The notes beneath the pieces were generated by a model. It was not told the DNA's origin. It ran no database searches and was given only the letters and a program-made list of their open reading frames with translations. From Anaerolineaceae bacterium (lineage in GTDB: Bacteria > Chloroflexota > Anaerolineae > Anaerolineales > Anaerolineaceae), in contig WOZC01000118.1 in NCBI GenBank assembly GCA_011620465.1, positions 1 through 10,044 on the forward strand: 10,044 nt of DNA, given 5' to 3'. A program made the position numbers and the translations under genes. This document shows, in pieces, positions 1 to 6,975 of this stretch; within the stretch, counting starts at the first letter, position 1; every line of letters begins with the position of its first letter.

Positions 1-375
1 GAAGCCAAAGAACAGAACGCTGCCGAGATTGTTGCCTGGGGAGATGGCTCTCCGACGCGCGAATTCATCTATGTCGATGACGCTGCCGAAGGCATCACCC
101 TCGCCACCATGCGCTATAACAGTTCTGATCCGGTCAACATCGGCTCCAGTTTTGAGATCTCCATCAAAGACCTGACGGAACTGATTGCCCGTCTGACAGG
201 TTTCGAAGGCGAGATCCGCTGGGATACCAGCAAACCCAACGGTCAACCCAGGCGCAAACTCGACACTTCCCGCGCCAAAGAGCGCTTCGGGTTCGAAGCC
301 AAAACTAATTTTGAGGCTGGGCTGCGCCGTACCATTGAATGGTATTCCAATGAGAGGGCACATGGTCGAGGCTAA
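1..375 (+). CDS. GDP-L-fucose synthase-like NAD(P)-dependent epimerase/reductase, C-terminal part (5' end outside window)
   Basis: Frame 1 is open from the first base to the TAA at 373-375, giving the last 124 residues of an extended short-chain dehydrogenase/reductase. The segment REFIYVDDAAEG matches the REF-x-HVDD-x-A block of GDP-L-fucose synthases. The later stretch WDTSKPNGQPRRKLDTSRA matches their D-x-SKPDGTPRKLLDVSR block, which lies in the substrate-binding C-terminal lobe. Enzymes of this family (Fcl/WcaG) convert GDP-4-keto-6-deoxymannose to GDP-L-fucose in the cytoplasm. The Rossmann and YxxxK part lies upstream and cannot be checked, so another GDP- or UDP-sugar epimerase of the same family remains possible. 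The gene overlaps the permease start by 14 nt, which places it in the same operon. A shorter reading from the ATG at 109 would cut through a conserved domain and is not the real start. Confidence 0.85.
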   Translation, partial: EAKEQNAAEIVAWGDGSPTREFIYVDDAAEGITLATMRYNSSDPVNIGSSFEISIKDLTELIARLTGFEGEIRWDTSKPNGQPRRKLDTSRAKERFGFEAKTNFEAGLRRTIEWYSNERAHGRG

Positions 376-1207
376 ACCGCTCACCTCCAACCAGGTCGTC
401 ACCATCAAACCAGCCAAAGGTTGGTTGGGCATCGATCTGCAGGAACTCTGGCACTACCGCGAGTTGATCTACTTCCTTACCTGGCGGGATATCAAGGTGC
501 GCTACAAGCAAGCCGCCCTGGGCATTGCCTGGGCGATCTTGCAGCCTGTTTTGACCACCGCCATTACCTCGATCGTTTTTGGCTACCTGCTCAAAGTCGA
601 TAGCGGCAACTTGCCTTATCCGGTTTTTACCCTGGCAGCTCTGCTTCCCTGGCACCTCTTTCAGCTTTCGCTGCAGAAGAGCAGCATCAGCCTGGTGGGC
701 AACGCCAACTTGATCACCAAGATCTACTTTCCCCGTGTGATTATCCCGCTTTCATCGGTTTTGGCTGTCCTGGTCGATTTCGGGATTTCCCTGATCCTGT
801 TGTTCGTTGCCATGGCGATTTTTAAGGTCTCCCTAACCTGGACCGCCTTATGGCTGATTCCGCTTACCCTGCTTACAGTTCTGGCTTCCTTGGCTGTCGG
901 CTTATGGCTTTCAGCCCTCAATGTCCAATATCGTGACATTCAGCAGATGGTTCCCTTTTTGCTGCAGATTTGGATGTATGCCACCCCGATTGTCTATCCG
1001 ATCACGATCATACCTGAAGGGATGATCCGCGATATTTACAGCCTCAACCCGATGGTTGGCGTGGTGCAGGGTTTCCGCTGGGCGCTTTTTGGCGGCACAC
1101 CACCCGATATGAGTCTCTTGTTTTCTTCAATTGCCGTGATTGTGCTGCTCATCAGCGGACTTTTCTTCTTCCGCCGTATGGAAAAAACTTTTGCGGATGT
1201 GGTATAG
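362..1207 (+). CDS. wzm: Wzm-type ABC-2 transporter permease for polysaccharide export
   Basis: This 281-residue protein is the membrane half of an ABC exporter moving undecaprenyl-linked polysaccharide across the cytoplasmic membrane. It has a short cytoplasmic N-terminus with an amphipathic Trp/Arg-rich stretch (about residues 28-50, containing WRDIKVRYKQ). Hydrophobic segments follow at roughly 52-75, 88-105, 127-155, 160-185, 196-217 and 252-270. The family marks LNPM (228-231) and the basic tail FFRRMEKTFADVV at the extreme C-terminus are present, as in ABC-2 permeases of the Wzm/TagG/KpsM group. Length is normal. The ATG at 362 is preferred because GAGG lies at 354-357, four bases upstream. 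An in-frame ATG at 350 and a TTG at 311 would extend into the previous gene without a matching domain. The partner ATPase starts one base after the stop. Confidence 0.93.
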   Translation: MVEAKPLTSNQVVTIKPAKGWLGIDLQELWHYRELIYFLTWRDIKVRYKQAALGIAWAILQPVLTTAITSIVFGYLLKVDSGNLPYPVFTLAALLPWHLFQLSLQKSSISLVGNANLITKIYFPRVIIPLSSVLAVLVDFGISLILLFVAMAIFKVSLTWTALWLIPLTLLTVLASLAVGLWLSALNVQYRDIQQMVPFLLQIWMYATPIVYPITIIPEGMIRDIYSLNPMVGVVQGFRWALFGGTPPDMSLLFSSIAVIVLLISGLFFFRRMEKTFADVV

Positions 1208-1208
1208 C

Positions 1209-2492
1209 ATGGAAAAAGATACATCCATCTTTGTTCGTGGTATTGGTAAACGCTATCAGATTGGAGCTTTCCAGGAGCGTCAAGACACGCTGCGGGATGT
1301 TATCGTCAGCCGAACCCAAAAAATGGGCAATCTCTTCCGCAAGGGCAGTAGTAAAAGTAAGAAGGAAGAAATTTGGGCTTTGCGAGACGTCAGTTTTGAG
1401 GTCAAGCAAGGTCAAGCCCTGGGCATCATCGGTCGCAACGGGGCTGGGAAGAGCACCCTGCTCAAGATTCTTTCCCGTGTGACCGACCCAACCGAAGGCT
1501 ATGGCGAATTGCGCGGCAGGGTAGGTTCTCTGCTCGAAGTCGGCACCGGTTTTCACCCCGAACTGACTGGGCGAGAAAATATTTTTCTGAATGGCGCCAT
1601 CCTCGGCATGCAAAAACGGGAAATCGAAGCGCGTTTCGACGAAATTGTCGACTTCTCCGAAGTTGAAAAGTTCATAGACACGCCCGTCAAGCGCTACTCA
1701 TCCGGTATGTATTTACGGCTGGCTTTTGCCGTGGCAGCGCACCTGGAACCTGAGATCCTGGTTGTAGATGAGGTCCTGGCGGTTGGCGATGCCGATTTTC
1801 AACGCAAATGCCTGGGTAAGATGGGTGATGTTGCTGATTCCGGGCGAACAGTTTTGTTCGTCAGCCATAACATGTCGGCTATTTCGCGGCTTACCCAGGA
1901 GTCGATCGTACTGGACAAGGGTAATGTGCTCTTGCGCGCGCCGTCTTCAGAAGCAGTCGATTTCTACCTCAATCGGGGGCTCTCCAAGATGGGCGAGCGC
2001 TATTGGGAGGAAGACGAAATTCCTGCCTCCAGCGCACCCTTCAAGCCATTGACGATCCGAATCATCGATAAAGACGGCCATGTCTCCGATTCCGTCCGCT
2101 CGGTCGATCCTGTCACGGTTGAGATCGAATACGAGCTGACCGGAGACATCACCGGCTTGCGCGTAGGTTATTATTTGTTTACAACGCGCGGCGAACCGAT
2201 TTTTACCAGTTTCGATACCGACTCTGAAGAACTCTTCCGTGAATTCACCTCACGACCCAAAGGCGTGTACGCCAGCCGCTGCATTATCCCGGCGCACACG
2301 TTGAACGAAGGTCGGTTTGTGCTCGGTGTGAATGCCAGTTCTTATCATATAAAACGCTATTTCCAGGATGACCAAGCGCTTAGTTTTTCAGTGGATGCCA
2401 GTGGGGCTGCCGGCACCCAGTGGCCTGAGCCCCGACCCGGCGCTGTGAGACCTGCCCTGGAATGGAAAATCGAAGAACGAGGTCGGGCATGA
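1209..2492 (+). CDS. wzt: Wzt-type ABC transporter ATPase with C-terminal carbohydrate-recognition-type domain
   Basis: This 427-residue ATPase powers the adjacent permease. Visible motifs are Walker A GRNGAGKS (75-82), the Wzt/TagH-type segment LLEVGTGFHPELTGREN (108-124) in the Q-loop region, signature YSSGM (163-167), Walker B ILVVDE (183-188) and switch histidine H220. The nucleotide-binding domain ends near residue 255. About 170 further residues follow, predicted from their pattern to be beta-rich (VTVEIEYEL, GLRVGYYLF, RFVLGVNAS). The length and style match the C-terminal domain of O-antigen Wzt proteins, which in characterised systems binds the exported glycan and can read its terminal modification. 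Short Wzt proteins such as TagH or KpsT lack that kind of domain. The start at ATG 1209 fits the family N-terminus (IFVRGIGKRYQIG). An ATG at 1197 would overlap the permease. No strong Shine-Dalgarno is seen and the gene follows the permease stop by one base, so reinitiation is likely. Confidence 0.94.
   Translation: MEKDTSIFVRGIGKRYQIGAFQERQDTLRDVIVSRTQKMGNLFRKGSSKSKKEEIWALRDVSFEVKQGQALGIIGRNGAGKSTLLKILSRVTDPTEGYGELRGRVGSLLEVGTGFHPELTGRENIFLNGAILGMQKREIEARFDEIVDFSEVEKFIDTPVKRYSSGMYLRLAFAVAAHLEPEILVVDEVLAVGDADFQRKCLGKMGDVADSGRTVLFVSHNMSAISRLTQESIVLDKGNVLLRAPSSEAVDFYLNRGLSKMGERYWEEDEIPASSAPFKPLTIRIIDKDGHVSDSVRSVDPVTVEIEYELTGDITGLRVGYYLFTTRGEPIFTSFDTDSEELFREFTSRPKGVYASRCIIPAHTLNEGRFVLGVNASSYHIKRYFQDDQALSFSVDASGAAGTQWPEPRPGAVRPALEWKIEERGRA
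2479..2491 (+). promoter_or_regulatory. Ribosome binding site and ATGA overlap fixing the 2489 start
   Basis: GAGG at 2479-2482 is six bases before ATG 2489. The start overlaps the wzt stop TGA (2490-2492) as ATGA, so the two genes are probably translationally coupled. This choice rejects the upstream in-frame ATG at 2462, which has no such site. Confidence 0.7.
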
Positions 2493-4135
2493 ATGGAAAT
2501 CTAAAAGACCTTCTCGGCAAATTGCCTCTGACTGTAGAAGGCTTTTGGGCTCTGCGCGGCAGGAACAAGCCCTGGAGTGCTCATTACGAACTGGAAAGCC
2601 TCAAGGAAGTGCTGCCTAAAGCCGTTGAAGATGTTCAAAAACATCAACGCAAAGTGGAACATCCGCGAAAAATATGCGTATTTTCCACGCTGCATTACTG
2701 GATTGAGCAATCGATGCTGGTTTCGCTCGCTTTAGCGGGGCAATCTCACCAGATTGTTTTTGGTTGGCTGCCTTATGCGGATTGGGATAAGGAGATCAGC
2801 CGGTTCGATTTGCGCCGACACGATCTCTATACCCAGGATGTGCTCCAACCCGCCTCTCAAGTGATGCGCATAGGCAGCTTGCTCAACGCAAGCCTGCAGG
2901 CTGGCAGTCAACCTTCGTTGACGCCTGAAATGCAGAAAATTGTCGATCAGGTTTCCGATTATGACACCCAATATACGCTGCAAATCGAAGAGACTGACCT
3001 CTCCAGCCCGCTCTACCAATTGCGCAGACTGCGCAATGGACAGGCGGCTCGCGCGATTTTTGATTGGCTGAAGGCAGAAAAACCCGATCTAATGGTCATC
3101 CCCAACGGAACCATTCTTGAAATGGGTGTTGCCTATCAGGTTGCTGGTTTGCTCGGAATCGAAACCGTAACCTTTGAATTTGCCGACCAGCAAGAACGCA
3201 TCTGGCTGGCACAAAATGACGAAATCATGCAGCATAACACGACCGACTTGTGGAACAGCCTTGGCAACCAACCCCTTCCTGGTAAAGCTCATCAAGCACT
3301 CATGGGTTTGTTTGGAGCTCGAAAAAACGCTCACCTTTGGGGTAACTTTGCCCGCCAGTGGCAGCAAAACCCCGTAAAAGGTGGTGCCAGCGTCCGGAAA
3401 AGCTTGAAATTGGACCTGCGACCGCTTGCGCTTTTAGCAACTAACGTTTTAGGCGACAGTCTCACGCTCGGCAGGCAGCGTATCACCCAGACAATGGCAG
3501 AAATGATCGTAAAGACCATTGGCTACTTCATCCGCCATCCGGAATTACAACTGGTGGTTCGGGTCCATCCTGGTGAGTTGAAAACTCACGGCACTTCGAT
3601 GGTTGACGTTATCAACGAGGCATATCCTGATTTACCGGAAAATATCCATGTCATCCGCCCGGAAGATAAAACCAACACTTACGATCTGATGGAAATCGCT
3701 GATTTTGGGCTGGTTTATACGACGACTGTTGGTATGGAGATGGCGATGTCCGCTTTACCGGTGATTGCCACAGGGAAGACTCACTATGCTGGCAAGGGCT
3801 TCACCCTCGATCCGCAAACCTGGCAAGAATATGAGCGAATTCTCGATTATGTCAGCCAAAATCCAGCTTCTGCCAGGCTTACCCCCGCACAGGTCGATAA
3901 AGCATGGCTTTACGCATACTTATTTTTCTTTGAATTTTCGCTGCCTTTCCCCTGGCATATCCTTTGGCTTCACGACGACTTTAAAAACCGACCCATGAGT
4001 TATGTGCTCTCTGATGAGGGGCAACAGAAATACGGGCTGACTTTCGCCTATTTGGCTGGTGAACCACTCGATTGGGCGGCTCGAGGGTTTGCCAGGCTGG
4101 AAACACTTCCAACAAATGAGGAGAATCCCTTATGA
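2489..4135 (+). CDS. Capsule-synthesis-like protein, probable GT-B glycosyltransferase with HP motif
   Basis: This 548-residue soluble protein has no signal peptide or clear membrane segment. The C-terminal half carries VRVHPGE (357-363) in a strand-turn context, then TNTYDLMEIADFGLVYTTTVGMEMA (about 396-419; T413 and E417 lie in the last part) and a downstream HYAGKGFTLDP block. This order resembles the capsule synthesis (KpsC/KpsS, LipA/LipB) and CDP-glycerol transferase superfamily, where His-Pro lies in a GT-B fold donor site for cytidine-activated donors. The N-terminal half (KICVFSTLHYWIEQS near 61-75; VIPNGTILEMG near 205) looks like an acceptor-side Rossmann domain. The ATG at 2489 is chosen because GAGG at 2479-2482 sits six bases upstream and ATGA overlaps the wzt stop; the ATG at 2462 is inside wzt. 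Donor and acceptor cannot be read from sequence. The family assignment is by motif memory, not alignment. Confidence 0.7.
   Translation: MNGNLKDLLGKLPLTVEGFWALRGRNKPWSAHYELESLKEVLPKAVEDVQKHQRKVEHPRKICVFSTLHYWIEQSMLVSLALAGQSHQIVFGWLPYADWDKEISRFDLRRHDLYTQDVLQPASQVMRIGSLLNASLQAGSQPSLTPEMQKIVDQVSDYDTQYTLQIEETDLSSPLYQLRRLRNGQAARAIFDWLKAEKPDLMVIPNGTILEMGVAYQVAGLLGIETVTFEFADQQERIWLAQNDEIMQHNTTDLWNSLGNQPLPGKAHQALMGLFGARKNAHLWGNFARQWQQNPVKGGASVRKSLKLDLRPLALLATNVLGDSLTLGRQRITQTMAEMIVKTIGYFIRHPELQLVVRVHPGELKTHGTSMVDVINEAYPDLPENIHVIRPEDKTNTYDLMEIADFGLVYTTTVGMEMAMSALPVIATGKTHYAGKGFTLDPQTWQEYERILDYVSQNPASARLTPAQVDKAWLYAYLFFFEFSLPFPWHILWLHDDFKNRPMSYVLSDEGQQKYGLTFAYLAGEPLDWAARGFARLETLPTNEENPL
4118..4134 (+). 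promoter_or_regulatory. Ribosome binding site and ATGA overlap of the methyltransferase gene
   Basis: GAGGAG at 4118-4123 precedes ATG 4132 by eight bases, and the ATG overlaps the TGA of the upstream gene. This is one of the strongest Shine-Dalgarno matches in the window. Confidence 0.7.
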
Positions 4136-5019
4136 GCCAGGATTCGATCAAACACGAAATTGGTCAGTTTTACAATGAGATCGGCTGGCAGATGGAAGAT
4201 GATGGTATCTACCAAAATGCCCGTTATGAAGACCTGCGTCCGGTATCATCAGAATATATTCACAAATGCCACATGCGTGTCAAGCGCCACCTGGCTCTCA
4301 CCGGAAAATACTTGTTGGATGGCGGGTCTGGTCCGGTGCAATATGATGAATACTTGACCTATTCGGAAAGTTACCAATACAGAGTATGTATGGATCTGTC
4401 CCTGGTGGCATTGCAGGAAGCACGCAAACGCCTGGGCGATAAGGGCATTTACATCAATGCCGACATTGCCAACCTGCCTTTTGCCACAGACGTTTTTGAC
4501 GGCATCGTTTCTCTGCATACCATTCACCATGTACCGGTAGAAGAAAAGGTGGAAGTCTATAAAGGGCTGCAGCGTTGTTTGAAACCAGGGCGGACCATGG
4601 TGACGGTGGATGGCTGGTCGCAGGTGCCATTAGCGAACACGATGAACATGTTAATGCGCATAGCAAACAGGTTGCGGCGCTGGACAAACAAAGAAGCCGC
4701 CCCAATGCCCAACGGCACTCCTGCCAACCAGGCGAACACAGTCGAAAAACAGTCTACTCAAGAACCTGTGGGCACCTTTGTGCTGAAAACCTCAGCAAAA
4801 TGGTTTCACAGCGCGATGAAAGACGTGCTGCCGTACGAAATTCGTGTTTGGCGCAGTGTTTCAGTTAAATTCCTTCGTTCTGTCATCCAGCCTGAGTGGG
4901 CAGGACGTTTCTGGTTAAAGATTTTATATCGGCTGGAAGAGTGGTTCCCTCACTATTTTGGTGAAAAAGGGCAATATCCCCTCATCATTATTTCAAAAGA
5001 TGAGCGCGACTTGCGCTAA
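4132..5019 (+). CDS. Class I SAM-dependent methyltransferase
   Basis: This 295-residue cytosolic enzyme has a class I methyltransferase core. Motif I is LLDGGSG (61-67). An acidic residue after the second strand (D88 in CMDLS) probably contacts the SAM ribose. ADIANLPF (110-117) corresponds to the adenine-contacting D region, and FDGIVSLHTIHHV (122-134) to motif IV. The best-matched group is the Methyltransf_11/UbiE-like type. After the core comes a polar, low-complexity stretch (about 185-213, rich in Asn, Pro, Gln and Thr), then a C-terminal part rich in aromatics and basic residues (RVWRSVSVKFLRS, WLKILYRLEEWFPHYF). That part could support acceptor binding or membrane association. The ATG overlaps the preceding TGA (ATGA), and GAGGAG lies eight bases upstream, so translation is coupled. 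Context suggests a sugar or glycan-chain O-methyltransferase; N- or C-methylation cannot be excluded. Confidence 0.82.
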   Translation: MSQDSIKHEIGQFYNEIGWQMEDDGIYQNARYEDLRPVSSEYIHKCHMRVKRHLALTGKYLLDGGSGPVQYDEYLTYSESYQYRVCMDLSLVALQEARKRLGDKGIYINADIANLPFATDVFDGIVSLHTIHHVPVEEKVEVYKGLQRCLKPGRTMVTVDGWSQVPLANTMNMLMRIANRLRRWTNKEAAPMPNGTPANQANTVEKQSTQEPVGTFVLKTSAKWFHSAMKDVLPYEIRVWRSVSVKFLRSVIQPEWAGRFWLKILYRLEEWFPHYFGEKGQYPLIIISKDERDLR

Positions 5020-5028
5020 GGAGAAAGT

Positions 5029-6039
5029 ATGGATTGGCAGAATAAAGTTGTTTTGGTAACTGGTGGAACAGGATCTTTCGGGAAAAAGTTCATTCGCATC
5101 TTGCTGGATGAGTACAACCCCGCGAAAGTGATCGTCTACAGCCGGGATGAGCTCAAGCAGCACGACATGCGCGAAATTGGCGGTTTCAACGATCCCCGCA
5201 TCCGCTATTTCATCGGCGATGTGCGCGATAAGGAGCGTCTCAACCGTGCCATGTATGGTGTGAATATCGTAGTGCACTCCGCCGCACTCAAACAGGTACC
5301 AGCCTGTGAGTACAACCCAATGGAAGCGATCAAGACCAACATTCTTGGCTCAGCCAATGTGATCGATGCCGCCATTGAAAATGGGGTTGAAAAAGTACTG
5401 GCACTTTCCACTGATAAAGCCGTCAATCCGATCAATCTCTACGGTGCCACCAAACTGGCAGCTGAGAAATTGATGGTACAGAGCAACGCCTATGCCGGCG
5501 GACGCAAAACCCGCATCTCCTGTACGCGTTATGGCAATGTGGTCGGCTCGCGCGGATCGGTTGTCCCCTTGTTTCTCAAACAGCGCCCCACTGGTGTCCT
5601 GACGATCACAGACGACCGTATGACCCGTTTCTGGATCTCCCTGGAGCAGGGCGCGCGCTTTGTGATCCGCTGTATCGAGCAGATGCAGGGCGGCGAACTC
5701 TTTGTGCCGAAGATCCCCAGTATGAAAATGACTGATCTGGCAAAAGCCATGGCACCTGGCGCTGAGATCAAGATCATTGGCATTCGCCCGGGTGAAAAAC
5801 TACACGAAAGCCTTATCTCCGAAGACGAAGCCCGCAACACGCTGGAACTATCCGATATGTACATAGTCCAGCCCTCTGGCGCCGAACTCTGGTTTGGGCA
5901 CGCCTGGAAGGAAAAAGGGGTTCCAGTGCCAGAAGGTTTTGTTTACAACAGCGGCACCAATAGCCAGTGGCTGGATGTAGAAGGCATTATGGCGATTATC
6001 AAACCGATCGAAGAAGAATTGGAAAAGGCGAAAAAATAA
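5029..6039 (+). CDS. pseB: UDP-N-acetylglucosamine 4,6-dehydratase (PseB/FlaA1/CapE type)
   Basis: This 336-residue enzyme belongs to the short soluble class of UDP-GlcNAc 4,6-dehydratases. It has the NAD(P) fingerprint TGGTGSFG (11-18), and the YSRDELKQHDM stretch (37-47) is typical of PseB-like proteins. The catalytic set is T128-D129-K130 within LSTDKAVNP, with Y138 and K142 in LYGATK. The substrate segment RYGNVVGSRGSVVPLF is also present. The reaction removes water from UDP-GlcNAc to give a UDP-4-keto-6-deoxy-hexosamine, with or without C5 inversion. It is the entry point for pseudaminic acid, for UDP-L-FucNAc and for other 6-deoxy-amino sugars. AAGGAG (5018-5023) sits five bases before the ATG. 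The next gene encodes a sugar reductase, not an aminotransferase, so the product may leave the classic pseudaminate route. The symbol reflects family resemblance; capE is an equally fair name. Confidence 0.9.
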   Translation: MDWQNKVVLVTGGTGSFGKKFIRILLDEYNPAKVIVYSRDELKQHDMREIGGFNDPRIRYFIGDVRDKERLNRAMYGVNIVVHSAALKQVPACEYNPMEAIKTNILGSANVIDAAIENGVEKVLALSTDKAVNPINLYGATKLAAEKLMVQSNAYAGGRKTRISCTRYGNVVGSRGSVVPLFLKQRPTGVLTITDDRMTRFWISLEQGARFVIRCIEQMQGGELFVPKIPSMKMTDLAKAMAPGAEIKIIGIRPGEKLHESLISEDEARNTLELSDMYIVQPSGAELWFGHAWKEKGVPVPEGFVYNSGTNSQWLDVEGIMAIIKPIEEELEKAKK

Positions 6040-6040
6040 G

Positions 6041-6961
6041 ATGACACGTTTGTTGATCACGGGTGTGAGTGGGTTGCTGGGTATCAACCTGGCACTTGAA
6101 GCCGTCCAAAATGGTTATGATGTTGTGGGCTGGACCAACAGCCGGACCCTGAAAAACACACCATTCCAGCAAGCGACTGTCGCCTTGGAAAATCTTGAAA
6201 CCCTGCCTGCAGCCCTGCAAAATGCCCGCCCCGATGCGGTCATCCACTGTGCTGCCATTGCCAACCTCGATGTGGCGGAGCAAAACCCTCAGCTTGCAGA
6301 CCTGGTCAACGCCCAGGCTCCTGGTGTTTTGGCACAGACGGCAAAAACGATGGGGATTCCTTTCGTGCAGATTTCAACTGATGCTGTTTTTGACGGCAGC
6401 AAGGGTAATTACAGTGAAGATGACACGCCCAACCCCCGCAACACCTATGCGCAATCAAAACTCGCTGGCGAAGAGTCTGTGCGCCAGGCTTATCCAGACT
6501 CCCTGATAGCTCGCGTCGTATTCTATGGATGGTCTCTCAACGGCAAACGCAGCCTGGCAGAATTTTTCTTTAACAACCTCAGCCAGGGTAAACCCGTCAA
6601 TGGCTTCAAGGATTCGATCTTCAGTCCTTTGTACGTGCGCGACCTGGCAGATCTTCTTTTGGAAGCTATGTCAAAAAGACTGACCGGCACCTACCACTTC
6701 TTCTCAAAGGAAAGCCTCAGCAAATACGACTTTGGCGTGGCATTGGCAAGACGTTTTGAGTTGGATGAAAATCTGATTGAAGCAATGCAGACCAGCCAGG
6801 GCAACCTGCTGACCAAACGGTCACTTAACCTGAGCATCAACACCGCGAAACTACAAAATGCGTTAGGGCATGACCTTCCAGGGATAGCTGAAGGTGTTGA
6901 ACGCTTGTTTGACGACTATCAAAAAGGCTTACGCCAACAGCTGGCAGCTTTTTTGGCATAA
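6041..6961 (+). CDS. RmlD-type NAD(P)H-dependent sugar reductase (dTDP-4-dehydrorhamnose reductase family)
   Basis: This 306-residue extended short-chain reductase has the N-terminal fingerprint GVSGLLG (G8, G11, G14). Family marks are VIHCAAIANLDVAEQNP (67-83), the catalytic threonine/aspartate in ISTDAVFDG (111-119) and the dyad Y136/K140 in NTYAQSK. The SPLYVRDLADLL segment is also characteristic. RmlD enzymes reduce the 4-keto group of a nucleotide 4-keto-6-deoxy sugar. Relatives include CapF-type reductases acting after UDP-GlcNAc dehydratases, and the non-catalytic MAT2B group, so the exact substrate is unknown. Its place directly after the 4,6-dehydratase (one base gap) suggests it takes that enzyme's 4-keto product, which is inference. 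The start ATG has only a distant AAAAGG upstream (6023-6028), so it probably depends on reinitiation after the previous stop. Confidence 0.86.
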   Translation: MTRLLITGVSGLLGINLALEAVQNGYDVVGWTNSRTLKNTPFQQATVALENLETLPAALQNARPDAVIHCAAIANLDVAEQNPQLADLVNAQAPGVLAQTAKTMGIPFVQISTDAVFDGSKGNYSEDDTPNPRNTYAQSKLAGEESVRQAYPDSLIARVVFYGWSLNGKRSLAEFFFNNLSQGKPVNGFKDSIFSPLYVRDLADLLLEAMSKRLTGTYHFFSKESLSKYDFGVALARRFELDENLIEAMQTSQGNLLTKRSLNLSINTAKLQNALGHDLPGIAEGVERLFDDYQKGLRQQLAAFLA

Positions 6962-6962
6962 T

Positions 6963-6975
6963 AGGAGCAATGATG
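6963..6975 (+). promoter_or_regulatory. Ribosome binding site deciding the synthase start
   Basis: AGGAG at 6963-6967 is five bases before ATG 6973 and two before ATG 6970. The spacing favours 6973, and the resulting MELKIGKHLIG resembles the family N-terminus equally well. Confidence 0.6.

Noticed and set aside
311..361. N-terminal extension of the permease from TTG 311 or ATG 350
   Set aside because: The extra residues overlap the upstream epimerase, match nothing in the family, and the ribosome site at 354-357 fits the ATG at 362.
1152..1613. Minus-strand open frame of 153 codons
   Set aside because: It lies opposite the Walker A region of wzt and the permease end; the sense frames carry strong family motifs, the antisense frame none.
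6031..6036. A6 run just before the stop of the dehydratase gene, considered as a slippage site
   Set aside because: It is short, lies at the natural C-terminus, and neither frame shift would join it to a recognisable continuation; the next gene has its own start.
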